Below, piece by piece: positions 11,538 to 25,207 of a stretch of DNA of 64,000 bases. Position numbers and translations under genes: made by a program. The notes under the pieces are model-generated. The model had not been told where the DNA came from. It saw nothing but the letters and a program-made list of their open reading frames with translations, and did not search any database. Source of the DNA: Prosapia bicincta (lineage: Eukaryota; Arthropoda; Insecta; Hemiptera; Cercopidae); the NCBI GenBank assembly GCA_036971475.1, contig JBAIZL010000001.1, forward strand, positions 148,860,044-148,924,043, given 5' to 3'. Numbering within the stretch: the stretch's first letter is position 1; each line of letters opens with the position of its first letter.

Positions 11538-12804
11538 TATAACATATTTCAATAAACCCCATCTATATAATTTATCGATTACTTCATACAATTATCAAGA
11601 AAACAAACGTAATAAAATATGTAGAAGTCAAACAAAAAAGACACTTTAATTTATACAACAAAACTCCTTACTCAGGGGTATTTTTTTACAATGAAAATAT
11701 GTCGTGTCACAAAATATACTAATATTTAAACTTGTTAAAAGAAACAAAGTTCTATTTCCAGACTCATTGGTATATCGATAAGCATTCACGGTTTTATCTG
11801 TGTTCAGCGTTTTCTTATTATAATCTGGTTTTTTTGTTTGTATTTTGTTCTTTTAGTTGATTAATCTACTTTGGTTTCTGTTTGAAACTTGTTAAGTGTT
11901 AAAAAGGTTGCTAATACTAGTTAAAATGTTTCAGGGTGTGTAAATTGTATTATTATTTTATTTAAAGACTAATTGCTTCTTAATAATAGCTTTTTTTATA
12001 TATTTTATTTATATCGAGAGTATCTGTTTTTATGTATGATTGCCCTAATTAACTTACTATATTTAGGTGAATAGCTTATAGAGCATATTTTTCCATATAT
12101 ATTTTTTATGTAACGGTTTTAGACGAATTAAACGTTAGTATATTAAATGATACTAGATCATAATAAATTAAATAAATATCTTATCTAAGTAAGGAGTTTT
12201 GTTCTGTAAGTTACGATGTCTTCGTTATTTGCATCTAATTTATCTTGCTTGTTTTATTGATAGTTTTACGATTAAATCGTTAGAATTTATGTATTTTATA
12301 GGACGTATATTAGTAATAGCCAATCTCTCTTAACGGCTGCTCCTTGATAAAACTAACCTGTATCAAAGAACTAGTGTTTAATGAGATTTTGAGTGAACTC
12401 TTTTAATGTTTACTGTTATGAATTGTTCTTACTAACTGAGCTCTTTATAAGGTTTAAGAACTGCAATAAAAAGCGACGCCCAAGTGACAGATCGTACACT
12501 AAGGCCATCTAATTGTTGTATGAAGTGTTTGAAACGAAACATGCTTTATATTTATCCAAGTGGAGATTTAGAAATTTGAATTCTGTTCGGATTCGTGAAA
12601 TTCGAATGATCGATTACAGTCTAAGTTCTTAAAGTACACGTAACATCCTTATTACGTTACTATATTGAGCCGAGATTATGTTTGAAAGCGTAGCAATTGC
12701 TGATAGAGACAGTTGGATGAAGCTGCCTGAGTAGCTACAGGATTTCAAACATAACTCAAGATCTTTAGATAGTAAATAGTCAGGCAGATACAAAAAAAAA
12801 ACAT
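11538..12804. other. Intergenic sequence without recognised genes
   Basis: AT-rich sequence; no feature supported. Confidence 0.5.
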
Positions 12805-12833
12805 CTTAACCACAAACCTACTTTATTTATTTT

Positions 12834-12878
12834 ACCCTTATGTACATGTCAATTACCAAGTAACTATCCACAGAAGGA
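12834..12878 (-). ncRNA. Inactivated hammerhead motif (left arm)
   Basis: Minus strand: CTGTGGA in place of CTGANGA and GACA in place of GAAA, so two catalytic-core positions are lost. Stem III ATGTACAT and the UA cleavage position remain, followed by AAGGGT. Confidence 0.5.
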
Positions 12879-12907
12879 CTAGGTACAAATACAGTATTTG
12901 TATGTTA

Positions 12908-12952
12908 ACCCTCTGAGGATGGTTACATGGTAACTGAAATGTATATAAGGGT
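12908..12952 (+). ncRNA. Hammerhead ribozyme motif (family 2)
   Basis: Plus strand: stem I ACCCT, core CTGAGGA, one extra T, stem II GGTTAC/GTAACT with an ATG loop, GAAA, near-palindromic stem III ATGTATAT, UA cleavage position, then stem I AGGGT, which pairs perfectly with ACCCT. All core bases are present. Confidence 0.68.
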
Positions 12953-12977
12953 AAAATAAAAAAAGTTTGTGGTTAAG

Positions 12978-14936
12978 AGGTTTTTGTGTATTTATTATTA
13001 AATTCAACCACAGTATATTCCTAATAAATAGTCAAGCAGAGTTAGTGTTAAATAGTTCCTTTTTTATTTACGATTTCCAAAGTTTTTTTTTCATTTCATT
13101 TTACTAATCCTTAATTTACAGCACGTTACCTCAAGTACAGATGCGATGTTACTCAAGCACTGACGCAAAATCTCATCAACGAACGATTTACCTGCTTACC
13201 GAGCCAAAAATATAACTGATTTAAGTTTATTAAATATTCTTTTGTAAAACATTAAGCTTCAAAACTATTGTGGTGCTCTAAGCATTTTGTGAGTAATGAA
13301 AATTTTAATTTATGAAATTACGCCTTTCGTTATTTACAGGAAATACTTCTTTCATACCATCCCCGTTTTGGAGATAATAATTTTAAAAAATAATAATAAA
13401 TTGTATCCACTAAAATCATTTGCAATTTTTAATTTATACAAATGTTAATTCTAAATGAGTACGTTATTGGCATTTAGGTTATACTTTGCAGATTTTTACG
13501 TTTACTAAAGAATCACTGACGAATAATGAGGCATATATTTCGCTGTTTGACTAATATTTCATTACTGACAACTATTCCTTCTTTACGTAACACACGTATT
13601 TGTTCTTTAGAGACACATTTTTGTAGTGAAAACCGAGATCATTCGCCCAGTATAGACGTAATATCCATAAGATAAATTGAAGATAGCATTAAGGTTAGGA
13701 TATAATATCCCTTGGGACATTAAAGGTAACCCTGTGGCAGGTAGGTAGGGCACGATCATAACTCTATTGCATCCACTCGTGGGAGGTATCTAACTGCTAC
13801 TATAATATTAATAGATATAAATATATGACCAACAATAATCGTTTATATATAAGATGGGACCTACAGTAGTAAGATGTGTAATGTATTGACAAACAACAAA
13901 GAAGGAAACTACAATTCCTACAGTTCTATCTATTATAATAAATTGTTTGTTACTGCACTCTGCAAGGATTTAAGGAAACATATTTTACATTCATTTATAA
14001 TAAATTTTAATAATTATATATTATTCATATTATTGATAAAAAAATATTCTATAATAAATTTATTGCACTTAGGTAATAAAAATTCCATATGTATATTACA
14101 TTCTCTTAAAAAGGCTTTGGTGAACAAATTAATGTACAATTTGAAATATGTAAGCGTAATTCTACAGCTATACGGAGAGAGATGGAGTACGTTTTTTTAA
14201 ATACTTAAGAGGGTAACTGTTTAAATATTAATACAAGTATGTTGCAGTGTATTAGACTAAGATTTTCTAATATTTTAAAATAATCACTGTACATACTTTA
14301 TTCCTTAATGAAGATTATTTATCAATAGCATGGTCTTCTGCTACATAAACCTTAGCATAGTAAAAAAAATTATTTCTACCATTGTTTAGGAGAGATAATT
14401 TCAATTCTATAGACCTATAGCCCTTTCACCTTTTTAATGTTATTAATTCGGATGGCCTGGAAAGTATTGTACTTTTGCAACATTTTCAAAAAGAATTGCA
14501 TATGAAAATATACTTAATGTAAAACTAACATATTTACATTTTTTAACTGCTATTGCAAATCTTTTTTTATATCTGGATATGCCCAAAATGCTTCGTAGTA
14601 TGCGCCATTTCATATCCAGTGAAAATTTTACTTTTGAAGAAACATTACCTCCAGCTGTACTCGTTAGAAAACAAATTGTTAAATCTTTACTTAATCTCTA
14701 AAACAATTTATCAACCTTATTTAAAATGTAGATACGTTTTTCATTTATATTAATCGTCAACAGATATTCCTTAAATGTTTGATTAGTTAGAATCTTCAAA
14801 CAAACTAAATAAACACATTAATTATTATAAAAATCAGTTATTCTCTATTTCTTACAATTCCTTTGAAATGATAAGCATCATTTAGATAACTACTTTAAAC
14901 TTAATGGCAATTCATATATTACTCAGTTAGTAACAT
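12978..14936. other. Intergenic sequence without recognised genes
   Basis: No supported gene. The segment 13690-13800 shares patches (TCCC[CT]TGGGAC, GGTAGGT, GAGGTATCTAAC) with 19705-19840 and may be a dispersed repeat. AT-rich open frames at 13874 and 14553 lack any recognisable domain. Confidence 0.45.
13690..13800. repeat. Possible dispersed repeat, copy 1
   Basis: Patchy similarity to 19705-19840 in the same orientation. Identity is fragmentary and boundaries are unclear. Confidence 0.35.
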
Positions 14937-15415
14937 TCGCCATCTATTAGTGACGTATAAGCCACTAAAGGTAGCTACCATGTTCCATAAGTCATGACGT
15001 CGTAATGTAAATACGTGGCCATCTATTAGTGACGTATAAGCCACTAAACGTAGCTACCATGTTCCATAAGTCATGACGTCGTAAAGTAACTACGTGGCCA
15101 TCTATTAGTGACGTATAATCCACTAAACGGAGCTACCATGTTCCATAAGTCATGACGTCGTAATGTAACTACGTGGCCATCTATTAGTGACGTATAAGCC
15201 ACTAAACGCAGCTACCATGTTCCATAAATCATGACGTCGTAATGTAACTACGTGGCCATCTATTAGTGACGTATAAGCTACTAAACGAAGCTACCATGTT
15301 CCATAAGTCATGACGTCGTAATGTATCGACGTGGCCATCTATTAGTGACGTATAAGCCACTAAACGGAGCTACCATGTTCCATACGTCATGACGTCGTAA
15401 TGTAACTACGTGGCC
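14937..15415. repeat. 79-bp tandem repeat, six copies
   Basis: Six nearly identical 79-bp units, starting at 14941, 15020, 15099, 15178, 15257 and 15336 as judged by CATCTATTAGTGACGTATAA. Each unit carries TGACGTAT, the CRE-like ATGACGTCGT, and TACGTGG. Copies differ by a few single bases, so the expansion is fairly recent. The function, if any, is unknown. Confidence 0.95.
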
Positions 15416-17388
15416 CAGTTGACGTTTCCGAACAGACCTATATTATCATGACGACAGTTTATATCGTCTAGGAATATTTAATTTTCTGATATCCCTTATT
15501 GGTTTTAAAGTTTAAATGTGACCAGCCCGGAAGAGCTAGTATTTTGTATTAAAACGTTTCTCGTACTGTAATTAGAAATTGTTTTTTCGAGATCGAAACC
15601 ACTCAGTAACAAAACCTTATAATAGCGGTTCAAAGAAATAAACTTACAAAAGAATTCACATTCAATATAAATAACCAGTGTGATGAAAATTCGTCAATAA
15701 TGTTTACACGTTTCTCTAGAGGAAATATTTTATTTTATTACGTTTCACAAAATTTATAGATAGAATAAATCCTTCCTAACAAATAAGCTACTGTAAACCT
15801 GATTGGTTGCTCAGTGTGTGACTACTGTATTCATAAAATATTTATCTGGAATAAGATTAAAGATGTTTTGTGGAAAATAATTATTCAAAGATGTTCTTAT
15901 GGGGCAAGTCCTAATTTGTCATTAGTTTCTATTTTCAGTAGTCTTCTTCACTAGAATGTGTTATAAATAGAATTTATTTTAAAATTGTTTTTCAAAAACC
16001 AAATAATATTTGTAAAATCATGGTGAAGAGTTACAGATTCATTTTTCAGGTTTAGAACATTTTTTTTCCAAAATAAGTTTTTATTTAATGGGCTACAAAA
16101 TATTCATGTAAAAATAGAAGAGCAGCCTTTCCCCATAGGACTATTTTTTAAGTACAATTATCAATGTTTGTACTAAATATTGTACTTAGTAGTCATCGAG
16201 ACACGTTAGTCCAAATATTTCAGGACTTCGAGGCCTTTTAAAATATCTGTCAATACTACAGTCAATACCCAACGATATTTCTCACAGAACTCGCAGGTGT
16301 TCCATCTTCGTTATAAATCCCAAACTTTGGGCAATCTTGGAAATTCCTGTCTTTTGGCAGTAACAAAACTTCACAATCCTATTTTCTGTGTTTAGATCAA
16401 TTTATATAAATGCACCTTATGAGAATAACTTTTATTCCGTGGAATAGCGTTAATAAATTTATCTGTTAGTTGAATAGTTATTCAGGAATAGTTCCAAACC
16501 TTAACCTATCGATGTAGAGTAAACAGTGCATTGCACTAAAGAGGCAGCTACCCATAGTTAAACGGCTATGCATACTATACATTGCATGTGGGCATTTCAG
16601 TAATCACATGATCCTCCTGCTTTTAAAGAAAGATACACCATCCTCCTTCATATTTCAGAAATTTTATTGATTGCTATTTATAGATGTGTGTTTGACAAAA
16701 AAGTCTATTTACCTTTTTATAATCTTATTTTTAATTAAAATGCTACTTACGTCATTCTACAGTTATAATTAGTTTATTTCTGAATACGTCAGTTGATACA
16801 TTTTTAATTGGGTTTTTAATTTGGGCATGTGTTTGATGAAACAATTAATGACGATTGCAATATAAGGCTCTTTGTTTGCTTTATTTCGAAAATAATTTGT
16901 TTGATTATTGAAATTGTCGTTCATTTTATTGGAACACTTGAAGAAAAAAGGAAAAGAAATTTATATATTTCTTGAATGCAATTTATTGCAGCTGGCGAAC
17001 GGTTTTGAACATTTTTTTTATTTTATACTAATAAATTATTCGATTTTTTTTATTAGACTGTTTTTGTAACAGCGAAATGTATGCTTTTCACATGAAATAT
17101 TGACATTTTATAAATCATATCTGTTCTATACACCTCTTGCTTTTTGGCACTGACCACCGAGGTAATTGTTGTGGGCGATAAACCAATTGCATGAACGGTG
17201 GCGCTGGGATGTTGGTGTTATGAAATAATAACGTGGATGCAATAATTTACAGCAGTAAATATTCAATGACGTTTTAGATTGGCAGGTCTTGTTGTGAGAT
17301 TATTTTATGGAATCGTTAACATTTCAAGACTTTAGACATATGCCATAAGCATATCTTTTTAAAACGCTTTTGTTAACTATTTTTCTTC
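15416..17388. other. Intergenic sequence without recognised genes
   Basis: AT-rich; nothing supported. Confidence 0.5.
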
Positions 17389-17662
17389 TACAGTTTTCTA
17401 ATGGAAATTTTTAATTAATTTTCCGATATTCTGGAGATGTCGAAGACAAATCTACTATAATCTTATATTAATAGGCTACTAAAAAGCCTAATTATGATAC
17501 GATTGTCTACTTTAAAATTGTATTTTTTCAGAACGTATCTAATTAATCGTTTCCCTCTACAGTTTTGCAATGGAAAAAAAAGTTATTTTCCGATAATCTG
17601 GAAACTTTGATGACACATATACCATAACACTAGGGTATTGGGCTACAAAAAAGCTGAATTAT
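17389..17662. repeat. Diverged tandem duplication (unit about 168 bp)
   Basis: The block CTACAGTTTT...TTTTCCGATA...GGCTAC...AAAAGC near 17389-17495 recurs near 17557-17662 with substitutions and small indels. It is an old two-copy tandem duplication with no coding content. Confidence 0.6.
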
Positions 17663-18600
17663 ATAAGCGAATTATAAAGATCTTCTGTTTAAATAATTAT
17701 ACAAGACTAAAAAACATAAAATAATTCTTTGAATACAGAAATGAATGTGTACACTATTTTCAAAATATTAAAAAAATATAAAATATGTTATCGTATATCC
17801 ATGCATGTACAAATTTCTAATACTTTACCACTTGGTAAATTTAGATATATTTTTATTTAGCAAATTAAAAAATTTATAATATTACTTATGAATTCTAATG
17901 GAAAGGCGTAGAGCGTATCATAAATATTTCTAAGAATCATAGAATATTTACCGCTGCGAAAATTCACCAAACTTTTAACACCAATTGCTGAGCTTTAAAG
18001 CGGTTGGTGATTATTTATCCTAAAATTATCTCCACATTTGTCCTAAATTACAATTCAATTCTACAATTTATTATTAAAATTCACTTATTAATAGAATATT
18101 AGTAGGCCTACATTCTCTATGGGAAAATAAATTTATATGGGTTAATGCAACTGTATGGATATATTATAAGTCCTTTTAATTCTTTTTTAAAAGATAATTT
18201 TGTTATTATTCAAATCGATAGGTTACTTATTTATAAAATAAATTTCATAATAAATAATTTATTACAAAATTGATAATAATAGTCTTATTAACCGGGTGCA
18301 AAATAATACTACCTAAGGTTTTTCCATGCTCGGAGCTAAATAAATTATACAAGTAAAATAAAAATTCAATAAAAGTAATGATTGCAGTAATGCCACTTTA
18401 ACTGTTGTACGTATAATATATTTATAAAAAGAAATTATTAAATGTGATTGTTTCCGCAATAATTTGTTGTTAACAAACTAAACTGATTTATATTGAACTT
18501 TAAAATATACTCATGTACATTATGTATGGACAATTATATATTACATTACTAATTACTTATAATAATTTACCATGGTTTATTATTAATAAATAATACACAC
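17663..18600. other. Intergenic sequence without recognised genes
   Basis: AT-rich; nothing supported. Confidence 0.5.
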
Positions 18601-18772
18601 AACCTCTAACCACAAATATTTCTATTCTAGTCTTATGTACGTTTCGGTTACAAAGTAACCATCCTTAGAGACATTGCAATACATATTAGCTAACTCTGCA
18701 CAATTCCCTTATTTATAATGAACCAAACTACTAGCCTAAAACGGCTAACCAAAATATTTGGGGTTAGACGTT
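18601..18772. mobile_element. Fold-back element with hammerhead remnant
   Basis: Outer arms AACCTCTAACCACAAATATT (18601) and AAATATTTGGGGTTAGACG (about 18752) form an imperfect inverted repeat. The arm sequence resembles the CTTAACCACAAAC arm of the 12.8-kb copy. The left arm carries a minus-strand hammerhead motif; the right arm has lost its copy. Confidence 0.55.
18630..18672 (-). ncRNA. Hammerhead motif with mutated core (family 2)
   Basis: Minus strand: stem I GTCT, CTAAGGA (the conserved G of CTGANGA is A), perfect 6-bp stem II GGTTAC/GTAACC with a TTT loop, GAAA, stem III ACGTACAT, UA position, then AGAC, which pairs perfectly with GTCT. Architecture intact, catalysis expected to be lost. 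Confidence 0.55.
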
Positions 18773-21700
18773 TGTGTGTATTATTTATTAAATAATCCAT
18801 TAAAAATATTACATTATTCAAACTTTCTCAATACAGGTAAAAATAACGAGGAAATGAACAATGGTTCATTTTGCTCTTCTTACTATCTCTATCCATTGTG
18901 GTGCAGCTTTTTAAATGTAAAACATTACATAGGATACAAATACGTACAAATCTGATAATTTCACAGCCTCTGTTGGGACCAAAGATTGACCGTACACAGT
19001 GCTTGCAGAGGCTCCAACTGTTCACCAAATTCTCTTGACGCTTACAAATGTGACGTTAAATAAAACAAGCATTTCCCCTATCATTGAAATTCTTAGGGAA
19101 TGGAATAAAAGCTTTCGATATAGGACAATTATTGTAATTCATATCAAATTACCTTATTTTTCTCGAAGTCTAACTCAAATGATGCGTGATACAGGGAATG
19201 TAAGCAAAGAGACAATATAGATATTCTCTAAAACGCATTCTAGTAAATGTCATCGTTTTCTTGGCAAAGTCTGTAGACCACAACTTTACCTGATAGAGAA
19301 CAGTCAATATCGAAATACAGAACTTTTCTAAGAAACTTATTTGTGCTTCACTTTACGAAAAAGAACATTTTAGATGCAGAGCTTTTACGTTCTTATTAAT
19401 ATAAAGAGAGGTTAACATAAACAATGTTATTTCTTTAACGATTTACTTATAAAAAAGACTACCTATCATTAAATTTTGCATCAGATGTTGTTCAGTTATC
19501 TTGTTCAATTGATTATTCACATTATCTTTTTGTTATTCCAATATTTAATTAGGATCTGCTGAATAAGTTATATTTACTGAATGAGTCGATGTTTCTCTAA
19601 AATATACTGATTCTTCCTCATATTTGCTGTAATTACTTTATTTTAGTTAAAAACGAAAACATCATACACTGTAATATCGCCTGCTGTGGCCTTAGGAGGG
19701 ATAAGATATATTAAAGCAGGATTAAGGTCAGGAAATACTATCCCCTGGGACTGGTAGGTGAGACAAGCTCATACCTACAGTGTATCAATAAGTAGACATA
19801 ACTTTTAGAAGATTAATAAGGAGGTATCTAACCTCAAACTTAATCGAAAATCATTATATTTTCTCGTATTTCGATTCATATTACAATTAAACATTTATGT
19901 GAATTAAATATAAAAAAGAAAATAATTCTTTTAAAATATTTATTTGTTATTTAAACATATCTAAATAAATAAATAAATAAAAGCATGTATCTTCTAAATT
20001 ATCATATTTTAGGACATAAACAATTTAGTTGATAGTTATAGTGCCGGCATTCTAATATAAATTGCAAATGTTTTGTATATGTAATAATAATGCATACTTT
20101 ACATTTTATAAATAAGTTGTATTTTAAATATATTTATAAAAAGATAGTCTATTTTGACTGCATTAACACTTCGATTTTAGATTTATTGCAAAAACATGTG
20201 GAAAACTGAGAATCCTCTAAAAACACTTTGGGGAATGTAAAAAAAAAATAAAAATCTCCCTCTGAATTACTGCTAATAGGTAGAACTGTTTTCTGGTAAA
20301 TTCACTCATTCGATGCTCACGTACAATATCAAATGCTAAAGAGTAAGATACAAAGTACCAATGTATTATAAGACATTATTTACTTAATCTTTTTTCTTGA
20401 TAAATATTAAGTAACTAAAAAATATGGAAATGGCAATAGATCCTTAACTAAAACTTTAAATGAATAATTACTTTAAATGATAATAGTTACAAATAATTAT
20501 ATATTTATACGAATCGTAAAAATTATTTTTACATTTTTTAATTATCTAATGGTAATATTGTTGTTACAAAATTTAATTCTAAATATGTCATATATTAGAG
20601 TCCCTTCCAATGATTATATTTAGTGGAATCAGTTACGTAATTTACACAATGTTTTCTCACATAGGCACACTAAAATATATCTAGAATTTTTTTAAAGAAG
20701 CATTCTCTCAAATGAGAATAAAAATACATTTATTTATTTCTCTTATACATAAACTTGATTAAAATAAGAGTTTTTCCATTTTCAATTGTTTTAAATTCAT
20801 TTAGTAAACAATAACTTTAACATGACATACAAAAAATAAAATTGTTTAATTATCTTCTGCTTTGTATCTATTCAAGTATAAAAACAAATAGTTAATGGAA
20901 TATGCAAAACAGTATTTTTATTATTGTAAATGCATTTAACAATAACAGGAATGGCATTAACAAACATTTGTTTGCTTTAAATGCCCTTAGTTTTTGTTTA
21001 ATTAGCGTGCAAATGTTCTATTTACTACTTAAACACCGTCGTCATATTTCCTCTTAATCAAATGACGTCATATATTTTAACAAAGAGTTGAATTTAATTC
21101 CTGGAATATATATGTAGTTTACAAGTGAAGTTAGTTTGCATAAGAACAAGCTACTCAAATAAATCATCTCTCTTCTGTTTATAAATAAGGATTGTTAAAA
21201 CAATCATTTGTTTATGTATAGTTGGTGCGAATAAATCTTTTAATAATTTCTTGGTATATCTGTCTATTACAAACTTTCCTGTTAAATTTGGGTAGCATAA
21301 AACTTTACTATTATAATTACTTCAAAACTACTGTTCCTTCTCTCATATTATCTTCGTTATGAGATTTTTCATATAATTTGCTTCATAGTACGAGATATTT
21401 AATGAACATTATCGAACAGAAGCGTAGCCTGCTCCTGCTGAGCTTGGTGGATAGCGCTGATACGTAATAACGCAAATTTATTCTCTGTATATATTTTGCC
21501 AATCGCCATGAACAACCAAATGTGAATAACAAATTTTCCAATTTAGTCATTTCTCCCATCTCATATTATATTTTCTTTTCATACATTTTTCCACGCTCAT
21601 ATTATTATTATTAGCTTTTTATACAAGGAGCAACACTTGAGGTTCTTATTTCACGACCTCCTCAAGAGCTACAAGGTAGATAAACACTTTGCCTCCCCTC

Positions 21701-21898
21701 TGAAATAAAACTGACGTCAGAGTATAAAATGACATTACTATCACGGATGTGAGCAGTGTAAAATATTTCGGGTTTAAATACGTTTTCAATGGACAAAATT
21801 CTTCCCAAGTTATTAAATAAATATTTTATTGATTTGTGTCACATGAGGTTTTGTGACAAGGGTAAATGTTTATGTAAATGATTTGTTTTATTGTGTAT
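18773..21898. other. Intergenic sequence without recognised genes
   Basis: AT-rich; open frames at 18758-19220 show no domain. A short AAAT-type run lies near 19965-19982. Confidence 0.5.
19705..19840. repeat. Possible dispersed repeat, copy 2
   Basis: Counterpart of 13690-13800: shared ATTAAGGT, TATCCC[CT]TGGGAC, GGTAGGT and GAGGTATCTAAC patches in the same order. Confidence 0.35.
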
Positions 21899-21903
21899 TA
21901 TAT

Positions 21904-21961
<58 letters not shown>
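21899..21961. repeat. (TA)n microsatellite
   Basis: About 60 bp of TA repeat with one interruption. Confidence 0.95.
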
Positions 21962-21965
<4 letters not shown>

Positions 21966-22077
21966 AAATTTTATTATTATGGAATGGTTTTCTCCCAATC
22001 CTTAAGAACTTCCTATAAGAATTTACAAATATTATGTTTCCAAAAAAATGTATAGTTGTTTCGGTTTTTTAAAGTAT

Positions 22078-22079
22078 TA

Positions 22080-22121
<42 letters not shown>
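22078..22121. repeat. (TTA)n microsatellite
   Basis: About 14 uninterrupted ATT/TTA trinucleotides. Confidence 0.95.
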
Positions 22122-24985
22122 AGTATTCATAGGTTATTTTATTTTATTGCCAAAAGTGACTACTTATTTTTAATAGTATCCGCATGTAATGTATGCCATT
22201 TCAATTACTTTATTACAATATCAATTCTACAAATAATATTTTTTTTTGCATTAAACGTCCATGTTTTGATAATTTAAACGTTTGTTAAAACGAACATTGT
22301 TTAAGGAATGAACGTCCATTAGGGAGAAAAGCTATCAGATTTTCTAAATCGAACATTTTAGCATAGTTCGTATTTTTTGTCGGTTTTGTATTTCTTTTCT
22401 CTCTTTACAATAAATAATTTGAGACGCCTGCCTTCTGGGATATGAATAAATGTATTCTTGCTACACAGAAAATCTCTCGTTTACTTGGCCACAAAACAAT
22501 CGTGTCTCTTTTGTGGTCGTTTTTGTTTCAGAATCGTCATATCGTCGAAACCTGACATGTGTGTAATTTGAAATATTACAAGAACAGTTTGAATATATTA
22601 TTGCTCTACTATTGTTCTTTATTGTATGTGCTCTTTTATACTAATTAAGTGAAAATGTACTTTGACTAAAACTAAAGTAAATAAATATGACTGTAGAGTA
22701 TAGTCGTAGTCTAAATAGCGATAAAGTACTTATTATTATATTTAAACTACTTTGAAGAAATTAAACGATCAGTATATTTAAAGGACGAAAAAAATCTAAT
22801 ATCGCAAAACAGTATTGTTTCCTTGTTTTTTAATCCTTTTATAGTATATTAAAAAAAATAATGAATTACGAATTGATAAAAAAATGTTTGAAGGTCAGAT
22901 TGGATGGAACATTTGTTGCCACATAGGACGAAAAAGATTGGTGAGAGAGGTCTCCAGAAATTGAACAATCCGTATTAAGGTGGCTTGAGTATGTTGATAG
23001 GCCTTATCACTTGTTCTTCAACTAGGCATTATAATTAAACAGATTTAAACAAATTTCGATATGAGAGGAATAGATCACCTCTGGTCAAAGTTTAAATATA
23101 AGCTGCTTTCTCCATGATGACGTAGGCTGTACTTTCCTGCCTACGTTACCACTACTACGTTCCAAGCTTACACATCAATAAACATTCAAACTACCGCTGT
23201 TAGGCGATCGTTACGTTACAATCCTTCTCCACTTCCGTTACATATTTGATTAGTATCTCTAATAATTAACTTACACATCCCCTAGAATGATCAGAATTAT
23301 GCACTCTTTCCGTTAATCATGAATTTTTCTACTCAACAAAACGATATGTTAATAGTTTTTACACGTTTTTTCAAATTTGTTCCCTTTGCTAATCATCTCT
23401 TGCTTTCTACTAAAACAAAATAATACTACACCGAATGGCTATATTTTTAATTGCTTAATTTCATTTCCTCTTGAAAAACTAAATTACTTTCAATTTTATT
23501 ATAACTATTTATTAAAAATTGAAGTTTGTAGATATCTGTTTTTATAATTTTATTCGTAGCGCAGAAAGGTTATGCTCGGCCTTCGTAGTATGAGTCCATG
23601 TATATAGCCCTATATATGTATCGATCCTATATATATTAAAATAAATGTTTTATAGTATATATTACTAATTGATAAAACATAAGTAAATAAATATCCCTTA
23701 AATATAACATAAATAAAATTATTAGTTCAGGGGTAGGTTTTATATATCTAATTTAATCCCCTGTTGCTTTTTATATAGGGTGGGTTAGGGATGTAAAACA
23801 CACAACATTATTTAACAAAGTATTTTTATTTCGAAATAAAGTACATTGAAACACATCATCTAAATGTTTCCTTGCATAGAAGACATAAATAGTTAAAATC
23901 ACAAACATAGTATTGAGTAAATCACACACATAGTATTGAGTAAATCACAGACAATAATACCAAACGTTTTTATGAAAGAGAAACATCTTCTTCTGTAAAA
24001 AGAAAATGTTATTTTCCCAATGCAATATACCTCATTAATTGTCGATAATACAAACTCACTACCTATGACGTCAATATTTACTTAAACACAATGATATTCT
24101 ATAGTATTATAAGAGAATCTGGGGAAGAAGTAACAATAAATGAAAATAATCATTATATCAGTTTACCTTATTACTAAGAACCAACTTATTATACATATAA
24201 TTTTTAAGACACCGTTTAAAAGAAGGATGTATTAAAAGAATACGTTATTTATGTTTTGATAAAACAATCATTTTTTTTTTTTTACATATCAATAAACATT
24301 AGTTTTTGCTTTAAATTAGGAAACATTTTCATATTAATCAAAATTATTTTATAAAATCCTAAATTACATATTTTTAATTACAACTGTAGGAATATTGTAA
24401 CGTATAATCAAGATAGATGTTGATGTAAACAGGAAAATCCACAAACGTTATTCCCCAGTACTTTTCTAAGCCTTATTTCTAAATAATTAGATAATATACA
24501 CCTAAAATACTCTCATTTGTTCTTGAATGACATATGTACAAATTTCCGTGATATTTCATATCACCATACCATGAGCCACTAGATATTCTTAATAGTAAAC
24601 GATTCTAGCAGTATTAAAATAGTCTTAGAAACATTAATTTTATTGAATTGAAACTTTTGTACAAAAGTAAAGTTTTGATGCCTATCAAATCTAATAAATT
24701 GTTAAATATAGTTATTATAAATTATTATATTAAATATTATTATCGTATTATATTTATCATAATATAAGATTTTGGCCAATAAACCCCCTCCTTTTTTGCC
24801 AAAACTGTTGTAATCTGTTCATAATCACTGTACACACAGGTTTTATTTTTTATGACTAGCACTTATTTCATTAAATAAAAAACTTTCAATTATATATTTA
24901 AATTCTTATTTGAGACAATGTTTCACTTTACGCACTAAAGTTTCACTTCATGTTAAACCTAACAACAAAAATCGGCGTAGCTATT
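22122..24985. other. Intergenic sequence without recognised genes
   Basis: AT-rich. A 23-bp unit (ATAGTATTGAGTAAATCACA) is duplicated near 23900-23955. Nothing else supported. Confidence 0.5.
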
Positions 24986-25207
24986 AAAATTTAAATAGAT
25001 AAAACCTCTAAAGCATTAATAATTTTTCATTTATTCAACACTTTAAGTACAATTGATTATACGGCAAACATCCTTTAACAAACTGCAGAGTAGTTCGTTT
25101 TGTAAATTACCTCTGAGGATGGGTGCTCTGCAATCGAAATGTTCATAAGGTGTTGAATAGATGAAAAACTCTTTTTGTAGTATAAAGGTTTTATCTATTT
25201 AAATTAA
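24986..25207. mobile_element. Fold-back element with hammerhead motif (family 2)
   Basis: The outermost arms are a perfect 20-bp inverted repeat (AATTTAAATAGATAAAACCT near 24988 and its complement ending at 25205). A matching ATTCAACACTTTAA / ATAAGGTGTTGAAT block lies further in. The right arm carries a near-intact hammerhead; the left-arm copy (about 25058-25098) is decayed. The layout is the same as at 12.8 and 59.1 kb. Confidence 0.65.
25106..25154 (+). ncRNA. Hammerhead ribozyme motif (family 2)
   Basis: Plus strand: stem I ATTACCT, core CTGAGGA, extra T, stem II GGGTGC/GCAATC (one mismatch), GAAA, stem III ATGTTCAT (centre no longer palindromic), UA position, then AGGTGTT pairing with ATTACCT except one position. 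Core bases retained. Confidence 0.6.

Larger units (their letters stand above)
12805..12977. mobile_element. Fold-back element with two head-to-head hammerhead motifs (family 2)
   Basis: The outer arms match as an inverted repeat (CTTAACCACAAAC at 12805; complement ending at 12977), followed inward by a further matching TTTTACCCTTAT / ATAAGGGTAAAA block. Each arm contains a hammerhead layout pointing outward. The same fold-back architecture recurs at 18.6, 25.0 and 59.1 kb with diverged sequence, defining a dispersed non-autonomous family. Confidence 0.65.

Noticed and set aside
13874..14200. 108-codon AT-rich frame
   Set aside because: Composition is that of random AT-rich DNA (N, I, L, Y, K) with no motif.
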